NCBI GenBank assembly: GCA_018240785.1 | Contig: JAFEFC010000051.1 | Span: forward strand, 1 to 64,000 | Source of the DNA: Pseudomonadota bacterium | Lineage (GTDB): Bacteria; Pseudomonadota; Gammaproteobacteria; Burkholderiales; Rhodocyclaceae | Reading direction: 5' to 3' | Length of the DNA stretch: 64,000 nt | In this document: piece by piece, positions 35,999 through 45,609 of the stretch | How positions within the stretch are numbered: the first letter of the stretch is position 1 | Layout: each line of letters starts with the position of its first letter | Made by a program: the position numbers and the translations under genes | The notes under the pieces: generated by a model | Database searches by the model: none | What the model was told of the DNA's origin: nothing | What the model saw: the letters and a program-made list of their open reading frames with translations, nothing else

Positions 35999-37288
35999 AT
36001 GCTCGAGCGCCTATTCCAGTTGCAGGCCAACGGCACCACGGTCAGGACGGAGGTCGTGGCCGGCCTGACGACCTTCCTGACGATGGCCTACATCGTCTTC
36101 GTCAATCCCGACGTGCTGGCGGCGGCCGGCATGCCGCGCGATGCGGTGTTCGTCGCCACCTGCCTGGCGGCGGCGCTGGGCACGGCGATCATGGGGCTGT
36201 ATGCCAACTACCCGGTGGCGATGGCGCCGGCGATGGGGCTCAACGCCTACTTCGCCTTCACCGTGGTGCAGGGCATGGGCTACACGTGGCAGACGGCGCT
36301 GGGCGCGGTGTTCATCTCGGGCTGCCTGTTCGTGCTGCTGAGCCTGTTCAAGGTGCGCGAGTGGATCGTCAACGCGATCCCGACTTCGCTGAAATATTCG
36401 ATCTCTGCCGGCATCGGCCTGTTCCTCGCCATCATCGGGCTGAAGAATGCCGGGCTGGTGGTCGCGCATCCGGCGACCTTGCTGACCCTGGGCAACATCC
36501 ATGCGCCCGGGCCGCTGCTGGCAGCGGCGGGCTTCATGCTGATCGCCGCGCTGGAGTACCGCAAGGTACCGGGCGCGATCATCATCGCCATTCTGGCAGT
36601 GACCGGCACCTCGGTGGCCCTGGGGCTGACCGAGTTCAAGGGCGTCATGGCGCCGCCGCCCTCGCTGGCGCCGACCTTCCTGCAGCTCGACCTCGCCGGC
36701 GCGATCAATGCCGGCCTGCTGTCGGTGGTGCTGACCTTCTTCATGGTCGAGCTGTTCGACGCCTCGGGCACGCTGATCGGTGTTTGCCACCGCGCCGGCC
36801 TGCTCGATGCGTCCGGCCGCCTGCCGCGCCTGAAGAAGGCGCTGCTGGCGGATTCGGTGGCGATCGTCGCGGGTGCCACGCTGGGTACTTCGTCGACCAC
36901 CGCCTATGTCGAATCGGCCGCCGGTACGGCCGCGGGCGGGCGCACCGGCCTCACCGCGGTGGTCGTCGCGCTGCTGTTCCTGGGCTGCATCGTGTTCGCA
37001 CCGCTGGCCGCCACCGTGCCGGCTTTCGCCACCGCGCCGGCGCTGTGCTATGTCGCCATCCTGATGTCGCGCGGCCTGGCCGAGATCGACTGGGACGACC
37101 TCACCGAGGCCACGCCGGCGGTGGTGACGGCCATCACCATCCCGTTCACCTTCTCGATTGCACATGGCATCGCCTTCGGCTTCATCTCCTATGTGGCGAT
37201 CAAGCTGCTGGCCGGGCGCCTGCGCGACGTCTCCGCGACCGTCGCGCTGATCGCCATCGCCTTCGTGGCGAAGTTCGCGCTGCTGTGA
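35999..37288 (+). CDS. NCS2/AzgA-type purine permease
   Basis: Inner-membrane proton symporter for adenine, guanine or hypoxanthine, 429 residues with about 12 to 14 hydrophobic segments. Diagnostic stretches are GLTTFLTMAYIVFVNP at the start, NYPVAMAPAMGLNAYF, and TSSTTAYVESAAGTAAGGRT with the substrate-site residues. ATG 35999 gives the family start MLERLFQL. The exact purine cannot be read from sequence. Confidence 0.9.
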   Translation: MLERLFQLQANGTTVRTEVVAGLTTFLTMAYIVFVNPDVLAAAGMPRDAVFVATCLAAALGTAIMGLYANYPVAMAPAMGLNAYFAFTVVQGMGYTWQTALGAVFISGCLFVLLSLFKVREWIVNAIPTSLKYSISAGIGLFLAIIGLKNAGLVVAHPATLLTLGNIHAPGPLLAAAGFMLIAALEYRKVPGAIIIAILAVTGTSVALGLTEFKGVMAPPPSLAPTFLQLDLAGAINAGLLSVVLTFFMVELFDASGTLIGVCHRAGLLDASGRLPRLKKALLADSVAIVAGATLGTSSTTAYVESAAGTAAGGRTGLTAVVVALLFLGCIVFAPLAATVPAFATAPALCYVAILMSRGLAEIDWDDLTEATPAVVTAITIPFTFSIAHGIAFGFISYVAIKLLAGRLRDVSATVALIAIAFVAKFALL

Positions 37289-37371
37289 CGCGAGGCTCGC
37301 TGACAGGACCTTGCCGTTCGGGTTGAGCATGGGGCACGCGACCGGCGTGCCTCGTTCGGCCCGCAAGGACG

Positions 37372-37409
37372 CGGTGCAATGTTGTCCGTTAGACTGGGTG
37401 CCCAAACCA
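37372..37409 (+). repeat. Conserved 38-bp leader sequence, copy 1 (before selA)
   Basis: These 38 bases match 51894-51931 at 34 positions, including the unbroken blocks ATGTTGTCCG and TGCCCAAACCA. Both copies lie 20 to 25 bases upstream of a start codon, on the coding strand, in front of otherwise unrelated genes. It may be a shared leader or regulatory sequence, or a small repeat. Confidence 0.6.
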
Positions 37410-37432
37410 GATGCCCGGTCCGGGCCTGCGTC

Positions 37433-38857
37433 ATGACCATGGAAAAACTGGCCTCCCTCCCGGCGGTGGACCGTCTGCTGGCCGAGCCCGCGCTGCTCGC
37501 GCAGGCGCAGGTCCATGGCCGTCGCCCCGTCACCGATGCCGTCCGTGCCGAACTCGCGGCGGTGCGCGAGGCGATGCGCGCGGGTGGCGAGCTGCCCGCC
37601 GGCGCGACGCTGGTCGATGCCGTCGTGCGGCGCATCGAGGCGGCGTGCCGGTCGACGCTGCGGCGTGTCTTCAACCTCACCGGCACGGTGCTGCATACCA
37701 ACCTCGGCCGTGCGACGCTGCCGGAAGAGGCGATCGCCGCCATCGTCGATGCCGCGCGTCATCCCTGCGCGCTGGAGTACGACATCGAATCCGGTGGGCG
37801 CGGCGACCGCGACGACCTGATCGACGAGCTGCTGGTGGAGCTGACCGGCGGCGAGGCCGCCACCGTGGTGAACAACAACGCGGCGGCGGTGTTCCTGCTG
37901 CTCAACACGCTGGCGCAGCGCAAGGACGTGATCGTCTCGCGCGGCGAGCTGGTCGAGATCGGCGGCGCCTTCCGCGTGCCCGACATCATGAAGCGGGCCG
38001 GTGCGCGGCTGGTCGAGGTCGGCTGCACCAACCGCTGCCACGCGCGCGACTTCGAGGAGGCGATCGGTCCGCGCACCGCAATGCTGATGAAGGTGCACAC
38101 CAGCAACTACGCCATCGAAGGCTTCACCAAGGTGGTGCCGCGGGCCGAGCTGGCCGCCATCGCCCACGCGCGCGGCCTGCCCTTCGTCGAGGATCTCGGC
38201 TCGGGCACGCTCACCGCGCTGGAGGCCTGGGGCCTGCCGCACGAGCCGACGCCGCGCGAGGCGATCGCAGCCGGCGCCGACCTCGTCAGCTTCTCCGGCG
38301 ACAAGCTGCTGGGCGGCCCGCAGGCCGGCATCCTGGTCGGCCGCCGCGAGCTGATCGCCAAGCTCAAGAAGAACCCGCTCAAGCGCGCGCTGCGCGTGGG
38401 CAAGATCACCCTGGCCGGGCTCGAAGCGGTGCTGCGCCTGTACCGCGACCCGGAACGCCTGCCCGAGCGCCTCGAGACGCTGCGGCTGCTGACGCGGCCG
38501 CAGACGGAAATCCTCGCCCAGGCCGAGCGCCTGCAGCCTGCGCTCGCGCGCGCGCTGGCCGGCTGGCCACTCGCTGTCACGGTCGAGCCGATGCGCTCGC
38601 AGATCGGCTCGGGCAGCCTGCCGGTCGACCGCCTGCCGTCCGCCGGCCTCGTCTGCCGGCCGCAGCGCAAGGGCGGCACGCTGAACCGGCTCGAACAGGC
38701 GCTGCGCAGCCTGCCGCTGCCGGTCATCGGCCGCATCGCCGACAACGCGCTGTGGCTGGACCTGCGCTGCCTGCGCAGCGAGGACGAGGCGGACTTTGCC
38801 GCACAACTGGCCGCGCGACTGACGACACCCGCAGCGCGGAGCGGGCGCCCATGCTGA
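37433..38857 (+). CDS. selA: L-seryl-tRNA(Sec) selenium transferase
   Basis: PLP enzyme converting seryl-tRNA(Sec) to selenocysteinyl-tRNA(Sec) with selenophosphate. The 474-residue protein shows the SelA N-terminal domain ([14 protein letters not shown]), the conserved [14 protein letters not shown], and the PLP lysine in [15 protein letters not shown] (about residue 290). Start is uncertain between ATG 37433 and 37439; both lack a strong ribosome site. The end overlaps selB. It is needed for the Sec codon of fdnG. Confidence 0.95.
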   Translation: MTMEKLASLPAVDRLLAEPALLAQAQVHGRRPVTDAVRAELAAVREAMRAGGELPAGATLVDAVVRRIEAACRSTLRRVFNLTGTVLHTNLGRATLPEEAIAAIVDAARHPCALEYDIESGGRGDRDDLIDELLVELTGGEAATVVNNNAAAVFLLLNTLAQRKDVIVSRGELVEIGGAFRVPDIMKRAGARLVEVGCTNRCHARDFEEAIGPRTAMLMKVHTSNYAIEGFTKVVPRAELAAIAHARGLPFVEDLGSGTLTALEAWGLPHEPTPREAIAAGADLVSFSGDKLLGGPQAGILVGRRELIAKLKKNPLKRALRVGKITLAGLEAVLRLYRDPERLPERLETLRLLTRPQTEILAQAERLQPALARALAGWPLAVTVEPMRSQIGSGSLPVDRLPSAGLVCRPQRKGGTLNRLEQALRSLPLPVIGRIADNALWLDLRCLRSEDEADFAAQLAARLTTPAARSGRPC

Positions 38858-40812
38858 TCGGCACCGCGGGCCACATCGACCACGGCAAGACCACGCTGGT
38901 GCGCGCGCTCACCGGGGTGGACACCACCCACCTGCCGGAGGAAAAGGCGCGCGGCATCACCATCGAACTCGGCTATGCCTATGCGCCGGTGGAAGGCGGC
39001 GACGCGGCCGCGGCCGACGCCGCGCGCACCCTCGGCTTCATCGACGTGCCGGGCCACGAGCGCTTCATCCCGACCATGCTGATGGGCGCCAGCGGCATCG
39101 ACTTCGCCCTGCTGGTGGTCGCCGCCGACGACGGCCTCATGCCGCAGACGCGCGAACACCTGGCGATCCTGCATCTGCTGGGCATCGCGCGCGGCGCGGT
39201 GGCGCTGACCAAGTGCGACCGCGTGGCGCCCGACCGCGTCGCGGAGGTGGAGGCCGACATTGCCGCGCTGCTCGCGCCCACCGTGCTGGCTGGCAGCCCC
39301 ATCTTCGCCGTGTCGGCAGTCACCGGGGCCGGCATCGACGCGCTGCGCGCGCACCTGCATGCGATTGCGCGCGACGAAGCAGGGCCGCTCGCCGACGCGG
39401 GCTTCCGGCTGGTGGTCGATCGCCGCTTCGCGCTCGCCGGCGCCGGCACCATCGTCACCGGCACCGTGCATGCCGGCGTGGTGCGCGCGGGCGACACGGT
39501 GCTGCTCGCGCGCGCGGACGGCTTGCGGCGCGAAGTGCGCGTGCGCGGCCTGCGGGTGAACAACCGCGTGGCGCAAGCCGGCGGCCCGGGCAGCCGCTGC
39601 GCGGTCAATCTCGTCGGCATCGACTACGGCGAGATCGAACGCGGCGATTGGCTTCTGACGCCGCAGCCGGCGCGCGCCACCGACCGCATCGACCTGCGCC
39701 TGCAGTTGCTGCCCGACGCGCCGCGCAAGCTGGGCCAGTGGGCGGGCGTGACGCTGCATCACGCCGGCGGACACGCCATGGCGCGGCTGGCGCTGCTCGA
39801 TGGCGCCCTCGAGGCGGGCGGTCTCGCGCCGGGCGCGAGCGGCCTCGTTCAGGCTGTTTGCGATCGGCCGATCTTCGCCTGCTGCGGCGATCGCATCGTG
39901 ATCCGCGACGCCGCAGGCAGCGAGACGCTGGGCGGCGGCCGCGTGCTCGATCCCTTTCCGCCCGCACGCCACCGCCGCCGCCCCGAGCGCCTCGCGGTGC
40001 TGGCCGTGCTCGAAGACCCGGATCGCGCCACACGGCTCGCCGCCCTGGTCGAGCGCGCCCCCTGCGGGCTGGATGTGGAAGAGCTCGCCCTGGCGCACGA
40101 CCTGCCGGGCCGCGGCCTGACCGATCTGCTGCCCGCCGCCCGGCACGTCGGGGCGAAGGCGGGCGGCCGCATCTTCTCGCCGGCCGCCTGGGCCGCGCTG
40201 GGCGACGCCGTGCTGGCGCGGCTGGCCGCGCATCACGCGCAGTTTGCCGACGAGCCGGGCGTCGAGCGCGAGCGCCTGCGGCGGATGTGCATGCCGCAAC
40301 TGCCGTCCGCGGTGTTCCTCGCCCGCCTCGAGGAACTGCTGGGCGAAGGGCACGTGACGCGCACCGGTTCGTCCTGGCATCTGCCGACGCACACCGTGGA
40401 GCTCAGCCCTGCGGACCGCCAGCGTGCCGATGCGCTGGCGTCGCATCTGCTTGCCGGCGACTGCGACCCGCCCTGGGTGCGCGACCTCGCCGGCCTGTGC
40501 GCGCTCGACGAAGCTGCCACGCGCGGCCTGCTGCGCCGGATGGCGATGCGCGGCGAAGTCTTCCAGGTGGTGCGCGACCTGTTCTACCCGCGGGCGACCG
40601 TCGGCCGGCTGTGTGCGGTCGCCGCCGGACTCGCCGCCGCCAACGACGGCCGGATCCGCGCCGCCGACTTTCGCGACCGCATCGGCGGTGGCCGCAAGCG
40701 CGCGATCCAGATCCTCGAGTTCCTCGACCGCGTCGGCTTCACGCGCCGCGTGGGCGACGGCCGCGGCCACGCCCACGTGCTGCGCGGAGATCCGCCGGTA
40801 GCGCAGGACTGA
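38851..40812 (+). CDS. selB: Selenocysteine-specific elongation factor
   Basis: Translation GTPase delivering Sec-tRNA to UGA codons marked by a SECIS. The G domain is complete: [29 protein letters not shown] and TKCD. EF-Tu-like domains 2 and 3 follow, then several winged-helix repeats at the C-terminus that bind SECIS RNA (653 residues). ATG 38851 overlaps the selA stop by seven bases. Confidence 0.96.
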   Translation: MLIGTAGHIDHGKTTLVRALTGVDTTHLPEEKARGITIELGYAYAPVEGGDAAAADAARTLGFIDVPGHERFIPTMLMGASGIDFALLVVAADDGLMPQTREHLAILHLLGIARGAVALTKCDRVAPDRVAEVEADIAALLAPTVLAGSPIFAVSAVTGAGIDALRAHLHAIARDEAGPLADAGFRLVVDRRFALAGAGTIVTGTVHAGVVRAGDTVLLARADGLRREVRVRGLRVNNRVAQAGGPGSRCAVNLVGIDYGEIERGDWLLTPQPARATDRIDLRLQLLPDAPRKLGQWAGVTLHHAGGHAMARLALLDGALEAGGLAPGASGLVQAVCDRPIFACCGDRIVIRDAAGSETLGGGRVLDPFPPARHRRRPERLAVLAVLEDPDRATRLAALVERAPCGLDVEELALAHDLPGRGLTDLLPAARHVGAKAGGRIFSPAAWAALGDAVLARLAAHHAQFADEPGVERERLRRMCMPQLPSAVFLARLEELLGEGHVTRTGSSWHLPTHTVELSPADRQRADALASHLLAGDCDPPWVRDLAGLCALDEAATRGLLRRMAMRGEVFQVVRDLFYPRATVGRLCAVAAGLAAANDGRIRAADFRDRIGGGRKRAIQILEFLDRVGFTRRVGDGRGHAHVLRGDPPVAQD

Positions 40813-40818
40813 TCCCCT

Positions 40819-40841
40819 GACGCCGCCTTGTGGGCGGCGTC
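40819..40841 (+). terminator. Terminator after selAB
   Basis: A 9-bp GC stem (GACGCCGCC and complement) with a five-base loop begins seven bases after the selB stop. The following T run is short, so strength is uncertain. Confidence 0.6.
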
Positions 40842-40879
40842 TCACGCAGGGCATCGTCCTGCAGATCTGCGGAATAACA

Positions 40880-40933
40880 CGTGAATATTCACATGAAAAA
40901 TCTATTGACACATCACTAAAACGTGCCTAATCT
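40880..40933 (+). promoter_or_regulatory. Promoter and candidate operator of the iac operon
   Basis: A perfect 12-base palindrome GTGAATATTCAC (40880-40891) lies just upstream of TTGACA (40904-40909) and a -10-like TAATCT (40928-40933, spacer 18). The half-sites GTGA-N4-TCAC followed by ATGAA recur at 49136-49152. Further down the leader are GCTCCG/CGGAGC (40955-40971) and the palindrome CGTTGGACCAACG (40971-40983). The MarR protein at the end of the cluster is the likely binder. Confidence 0.6.
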
Positions 40934-41001
40934 CGACATCAACAAAGCAAATCAGCTCCGCTGAACGGAGCGTTGGACCAACGAGAGACAAGGGTGCGGT
41001 G

Positions 41002-42114
41002 ATGGGCGTTTTTGTGGCGGAGCTGGATCTGGGCGGCAGTGGCCCGCGTGTGGCGATCAAGGACACGATCGCCATCGCCGGCGTGCCGACGCGCGCCGGC
41101 AGCCGTGCGCTCGAGGGCGCGGCGCCGGCCGCCGCCAACGCGGTGGTGGTCGAGCACCTGCTCGCCGCCGGCTACCACATCGTCGGCAAGGCCAACATGC
41201 ACGAGCTGGCCTTCGGCACCACCGGCCTCAACGCCTGGACCGGCACGCCGCTCAACGTGCGCTTTCCCGATTACGTTCCGGGAGGCTCGTCTAGCGGCTC
41301 GGCCGTTGCGGTGGCGGCGGGCCTGGCCGACGTCGCGCTCGGTACCGACACCGGTGGCTCGGTGCGCATCCCGGCGGCCTGCTGCGGCGTGTTCGGCCTC
41401 AAGCCGAGCTTCGGCCGCGTCAGCCGCGACGGCGTGATGCCGGCGCACACCAGCCTGGACTGCGTCGGCCCCTTCGCCGACGACATGGACGCCTTGATCG
41501 GCTGCATGCGCGCCATCGATCCGAGCTTCGGCGCGCTGCCCGACACCGCGGGCTTGGCGATCGGTCTGGTCGAGGTTGCGGCCCGGGCCGAGATCCGCGC
41601 CGCGGTGGACGCTGCGATCGCCGCCAGCGGCCTAGCCTCCGGCCGCGTCAGCCTGAGCGAATTCGTGCCCGCCTACGACGCGGGCCTGGTGGTGATCAAC
41701 GCCGAAACCTGGGCGGCGTGCGGCGAACTGGTCGCGACCGGCCTTGTTGGCGAGGACGTCGCCCGCCGCCTGCTGGCCGCCTCGAAAACCACCGCTGCCG
41801 ATGTGCAGGCCGCCGAGCAGGTGCGTACCGCCTTCACCGCGCAGGTCGATGCGGCGCTGCGCGACTTCCCGGTGCTGGCCCTGCCGACGATGGCCGATGC
41901 GCCGCCGCGGGTGGCCGAGGCCGCCGACACCAGCAAGCTGGTCGGCATGACCTCGCTGGTGCGGCCTTTCAATCTTTCCGGCCATCCGGCCATCGCCATC
42001 CCGCTGCCGGCGGGCGACTTCCCGATGAGCCTGCAGCTCGTGGCCGCCAAGGGCCAGGACGAGCTGCTCTGCGCGGTGGCGCGGCAGATCGCCGGCCGTC
42101 TGCACCAACACTAA
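41002..42114 (+). CDS. iacH: Amidase-family protein of the auxin cluster
   Basis: Amidase-signature hydrolase of 370 residues. The Ser-cisSer-Lys triad is visible: Lys in VAIKDTIAI, Ser in GTDTGGSVRIPA, and the family block VPGGSSSGSAVAVAAGL. In iac clusters this gene (iacH) encodes an amidase-like protein whose exact step in indole-3-acetic acid breakdown is not settled. It is the first gene of the operon. ATG 41002 is preferred to the adjacent GTG; an AGAGAC/AAGGG region lies upstream. Confidence 0.82.
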   Translation: MGVFVAELDLGGSGPRVAIKDTIAIAGVPTRAGSRALEGAAPAAANAVVVEHLLAAGYHIVGKANMHELAFGTTGLNAWTGTPLNVRFPDYVPGGSSSGSAVAVAAGLADVALGTDTGGSVRIPAACCGVFGLKPSFGRVSRDGVMPAHTSLDCVGPFADDMDALIGCMRAIDPSFGALPDTAGLAIGLVEVAARAEIRAAVDAAIAASGLASGRVSLSEFVPAYDAGLVVINAETWAACGELVATGLVGEDVARRLLAASKTTAADVQAAEQVRTAFTAQVDAALRDFPVLALPTMADAPPRVAEAADTSKLVGMTSLVRPFNLSGHPAIAIPLPAGDFPMSLQLVAAKGQDELLCAVARQIAGRLHQH

Positions 42115-42133
42115 CCGAAACCCGGAGGCGTCA

Positions 42134-43306
42134 ATGTTGGCAAGCCTGAAGGAACCCAATACTCCCGTGGCTGCGGCCGCTGCGCCGTCCGCCAGCGACA
42201 TGGACGCGCTGCTGCGCGACATCCGCGCGCGGCGCAAGGAATTCGAGGCGCAGCGCTTCATCTCGCCGGACATCATCCAGCGCTTCAAGCAGGTCGGCGT
42301 GTATCGCGCGCTGGTGGCGAAGCGCTTCGGCGGCGACGAGAAATCGCCCGCCGAGTTCTGCGAACTGGTCGAGACGATCTCCAGGGCCGACGGCTCCGCC
42401 GGCTGGGTGGCGAGCTTCGGCATCGGCGGCGTCTATCTCGCCGCGCTGCCGCTGGCGACGCTGGAAAAGCTGTATGCCAACGGCCCCGACGTGGTGTTCG
42501 CCGGCGGCATCTTCCCGCCGCAGCCGGCCGAGCTGGTCGAGGGCGGCTACAAGGTCAACGGCCGCTGGAGCTGGGGCAGTGGCAGCATGGGCGCCGAAGT
42601 GGTCGGCGCCGGCATCCTGCCGAAGAACGCTGACGGTTCCGGCCTGCCGCGCATGGCGGTGATGCCGCGCGACAAGGTGCAGATCGCGCCCAACTGGGAC
42701 GTCATGGGCCTGCTCGGTACCGGCAGCCACGACATCGTGGTGAAGGACGTGGTCGTGCCGGAGGAATGGACCTTCGTGCGCGGCGGCGCCTCCTCGCTCG
42801 ACACCCCGCTGTACCGCTACCCGACGCTGTCCTTCGCCGCGCAGGTGCTCACCGTGGTCGGCCTGGGCATCGCCCGCGCCGCCATCGACGAGGTCATCGG
42901 CATGGCGGTCGGCCGCGCCTCGGTGACCGGCGCTCCCAACCTCGGCGAGCGGGTCTACGTGCAGCTCGAGATGGCCAGGATCGACGCCGAACTGCGCGCC
43001 GCGCGCGCCTGGTTCTACCAGGCCATCGACGACGTGTGGCAGGTGCTGCTCGCCGGCGGCAAGCCGAGCGACCAGCAGGTCAGCATGCTGCGCTTGTCGA
43101 CCACCCACGCCTCGCGCGTCGCCGCCGACGTCACGCGCCGCGCGCAGATGGTGTCGGGCGGATCCGGCGTCTATGAGTCCTGCCCGCTGGCGGCGCAGGT
43201 GCGCGACGTGCAGATGATCACCCAGCACGCCTTCATGGGCGACATCACCTACCAGAACGCCGGCGCCATGATGTTCGGCCTGAAGCCCCTGCCGGGCTAT
43301 CTGTGA
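42134..43306 (+). CDS. iacA: Indole-3-acetate flavin monooxygenase component
   Basis: Acyl-CoA-dehydrogenase-fold flavin monooxygenase, 390 residues (similar to HsaA/two-component hydroxylases). Recognisable blocks: VYRALVAKRFGGDE near the N-terminus, ADGSAGWVASFGIGGVYLA, GRWSWGSGSMGAEVV, and a C-terminal helical domain ending PLPGYL. IacA hydroxylates indole-3-acetic acid at the first step, using reduced flavin from a reductase (iacG below). A CGGAGG ribosome site precedes ATG 42134. Confidence 0.88.
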   Translation: MLASLKEPNTPVAAAAAPSASDMDALLRDIRARRKEFEAQRFISPDIIQRFKQVGVYRALVAKRFGGDEKSPAEFCELVETISRADGSAGWVASFGIGGVYLAALPLATLEKLYANGPDVVFAGGIFPPQPAELVEGGYKVNGRWSWGSGSMGAEVVGAGILPKNADGSGLPRMAVMPRDKVQIAPNWDVMGLLGTGSHDIVVKDVVVPEEWTFVRGGASSLDTPLYRYPTLSFAAQVLTVVGLGIARAAIDEVIGMAVGRASVTGAPNLGERVYVQLEMARIDAELRAARAWFYQAIDDVWQVLLAGGKPSDQQVSMLRLSTTHASRVAADVTRRAQMVSGGSGVYESCPLAAQVRDVQMITQHAFMGDITYQNAGAMMFGLKPLPGYL

Positions 43307-43358
43307 CCCGCGGTCCAACCCGATCCAACCCGAATCCACCACTCAGACGGAGCGAGAG

Positions 43359-43718
43359 ATGAGCGACAAGACCCCCCTGCGCGTGCTGTTCTGCATGGGC
43401 GTGAACCAGAACTTCATGGATGGCACGCCGGACGAGATGAAGGACGTGTGGGCCGCCTTCGTGGCCATGATGCAGGGCATCGCCCGCCTGCCCGGCGTGC
43501 GCGTGCTCGGCAACATGGACGATGACCGCATCATGGTCGGCCCGTCGGTGGCCTTCCCGTGGACCACCTACGTGCTGGCCGACGTGCCCGACTACGAGAC
43601 CGTGACCGCCGCCTGCAACCTGTTCCGCGTCACCCCGGTCGGCGACGGCACCTACAAGCTGTGGAAGTACATGCGCGTCGAGGCCCGCATCGGCCGCGAG
43701 CTGGTGATTCCCGACTGA
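43359..43718 (+). CDS. iacB: IacB-like small protein
   Basis: A 119-residue cytoplasmic protein (KTPLRVLFCMGVNQNFMD...) with no catalytic motif I recognise. Its size and position between the monooxygenase and the SnoaL-like gene match IacB of known iac clusters, whose function is unproven. The call rests on context more than on sequence. Ribosome site GGAGCGAGAG. Confidence 0.65.
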   Translation: MSDKTPLRVLFCMGVNQNFMDGTPDEMKDVWAAFVAMMQGIARLPGVRVLGNMDDDRIMVGPSVAFPWTTYVLADVPDYETVTAACNLFRVTPVGDGTYKLWKYMRVEARIGRELVIPD

Positions 43719-43746
43719 TCCGGCACACGCACAGGAAGCCCCGGCC

Positions 43747-44268
43747 ATGTCCGACAGCAAGAAGCTCCGCCGCCTCGAGGCCCGGCTCGCCCGCTTCGAG
43801 GCCGAGCACGCGATCCGCGCCTGCATGAACCGCTACATGGTGCTGTGCGACGCGCTCGATGCGGCGACACCGCTGGACGAGCTGGCCGGCCTGTTCACCA
43901 AGGACGCGATCTGGGAAGGCATCGGCGAAAAGTACAAGGGCACCTTCGGCCGCTTGACCGGCCGCGCGGCGATCCGCGCCATGCTCGGCAAGTACATGAC
44001 CGAGCCGGCGCACTTCGCGCTCAACGTGCACTTCCTGACCTCCGAGCTGATCACGCTGCACGGTGCCGTTGCCGCTACCGGAAGCTGGGTGATGCTGCAG
44101 ACCTCCACCTTCGCCAGCGGCGCCTCGCACCTGAACGCCGCGCGGCTCACGGTGGATTTCGCCTGCAGCAAGGGCGTGTGGCGCATGGCGCACTTCCGCA
44201 CCGAGAACCTGTTCAGCCGGCCGATCGGCGCCTGGAACCAGCCCGAAGCGCTGCCGATGCCGCGCTGA
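43747..44268 (+). CDS. iacI: SnoaL/NTF2-like protein of the auxin cluster
   Basis: A 173-residue protein of the SnoaL/NTF2-like fold: an N-terminal helix (EHAIRACMNRYMVLCDALDA), then the LAGLFTKDAIWEG and VHFLTSELITLHG segments lining a small cone-shaped pocket. In iac clusters this position is iacI, of uncertain role. It resembles the small subunit of ring-hydroxylating dioxygenases but lies apart from the alpha-beta pair. Confidence 0.7.
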   Translation: MSDSKKLRRLEARLARFEAEHAIRACMNRYMVLCDALDAATPLDELAGLFTKDAIWEGIGEKYKGTFGRLTGRAAIRAMLGKYMTEPAHFALNVHFLTSELITLHGAVAATGSWVMLQTSTFASGASHLNAARLTVDFACSKGVWRMAHFRTENLFSRPIGAWNQPEALPMPR

Positions 44269-44322
44269 ACCAACGATTTTCACGATCCGGGCCCGTCCCG
44301 GGTCCAAGCAAGAGGAAAGACC

Positions 44323-45594
44323 ATGACGAACAAGACCGACGCGCAGCAGGCGCTCACCCTGGGTGACCGGGTCCAGGCCGACCGCGTTCATACCTCGCTG
44401 TACACCGACCCCGCCATCTTCGAGCAGGAGATGGACAAGGTCTTCTCCAGCACCTGGGTGTGGGTGGCCCACGCCAGCGAGATCCCCGAGGCCGGCAGCT
44501 ACAAGAACACCTACATCGGCGTGCAACCGGTGATCGTGGTGCGCGACCGCAAGCAGAAGGTGCACGTGCTGCTCAACCGTTGCCGCCACCGCGCCGCGAC
44601 CGTGTGCGAAGGCAAGAAGGGCAAGACCAACAGCTTCGTCTGCCCCTACCACGGCTGGAGCTATTCGCTGGACGGCGCGCTGCGTGGCGTGCCGCACCCC
44701 GAGAGCTATGCCGATCAGCTCGAGAAGGGCGAACTCGGCCTGGTGAGCCTGCGTGTCGAGGAATACGCCGGCATGATCTTCGCGACGATGAAGAACGATA
44801 TCGAGCCGCTGGTCGACTACCTCGGCCCGGCGAAGAAGTGGATGGACCTGTTCATGAAGCAGGGCGCCGGCTACCCGATCAAGGTGGCGGGCGAACACCG
44901 CTTCCGCTTCCCCGGCAACTGGAAGATCCAGCTCGAGAACACCACCGACGCCTACCACTTCCCGCTGGTGCACAAGTCCTTCCTGAGCTCGGTCGACAAG
45001 CAGACCGAGGAGATGCTCGACTTCGTCGGCGGCTCCGGCTACGTGGAAGACCTGGGCAACGGCCACAGCGTGATGGTGATGATCCCGCAACTGATCGACC
45101 TCGAGGAAAACCTCGACGCGCCCATTCCCGCGCGCTTCGCCGAACTGGCCGAGCAGTTGCGCGCCGAAGGCCATGCCGACCAGGAAGTGCGCCGCATCGT
45201 GCGCGCGGTGGGCGGTTCGGGCTTCAACCTCAACATCTTCCCCAACGTCGCCTGCTCGATGGCCTTCTTCCGTGTGCTGCAGCCGATTTCGGTGAATGAG
45301 ACCGAGATCCACCACGCGGTGATCACCATGGACGGTGGCCCGCAGGTCGCCAACCAGGCACGCCTGCGCCTGCACGAGCACTTCCAGGGGCCGATGGGCT
45401 TCGGCACGCCGGACGATTCGGAAGCCTGGGAGCGGGTGCAGAAGGGCGCGAGCGCGGGCAAGGACCTGTGGATCATGCTGAACCGCGGCCTGGCGGGCGA
45501 GAAGCCGACGCCGGACGGGCGGGCGAGCGACGTGAGTGCCGAGACCGGCATGCGCGCTGCCTACCAGCAGTGGAAAAAACTGATGACCGCCTGA
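44323..45594 (+). CDS. iacC: Rieske ring-hydroxylating dioxygenase, alpha subunit
   Basis: Catalytic subunit of an aromatic-ring dioxygenase, 423 residues. Rieske ligands are C-x-H and C-x2-H in NRCRHRAAT and VCPYHGWSY (about residues 86-112). The mononuclear iron site is in TTDAYHFPLVHKSF (His, His) with a downstream acidic ligand. In the iac pathway IacC/IacD act on a later oxindole-type intermediate on the way to catechol. It pairs with the beta subunit gene 15 bases downstream. Confidence 0.92.
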   Translation: MTNKTDAQQALTLGDRVQADRVHTSLYTDPAIFEQEMDKVFSSTWVWVAHASEIPEAGSYKNTYIGVQPVIVVRDRKQKVHVLLNRCRHRAATVCEGKKGKTNSFVCPYHGWSYSLDGALRGVPHPESYADQLEKGELGLVSLRVEEYAGMIFATMKNDIEPLVDYLGPAKKWMDLFMKQGAGYPIKVAGEHRFRFPGNWKIQLENTTDAYHFPLVHKSFLSSVDKQTEEMLDFVGGSGYVEDLGNGHSVMVMIPQLIDLEENLDAPIPARFAELAEQLRAEGHADQEVRRIVRAVGGSGFNLNIFPNVACSMAFFRVLQPISVNETEIHHAVITMDGGPQVANQARLRLHEHFQGPMGFGTPDDSEAWERVQKGASAGKDLWIMLNRGLAGEKPTPDGRASDVSAETGMRAAYQQWKKLMTA

Positions 45595-45609
45595 CCCGGA
45601 GAACCGCAC

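Noticed and set aside
40813-41001. Search for selC (tRNA-Sec) next to selAB
   Set aside because: No long-variable-arm tRNA with a matching acceptor stem and T loop was found here or elsewhere in the window.
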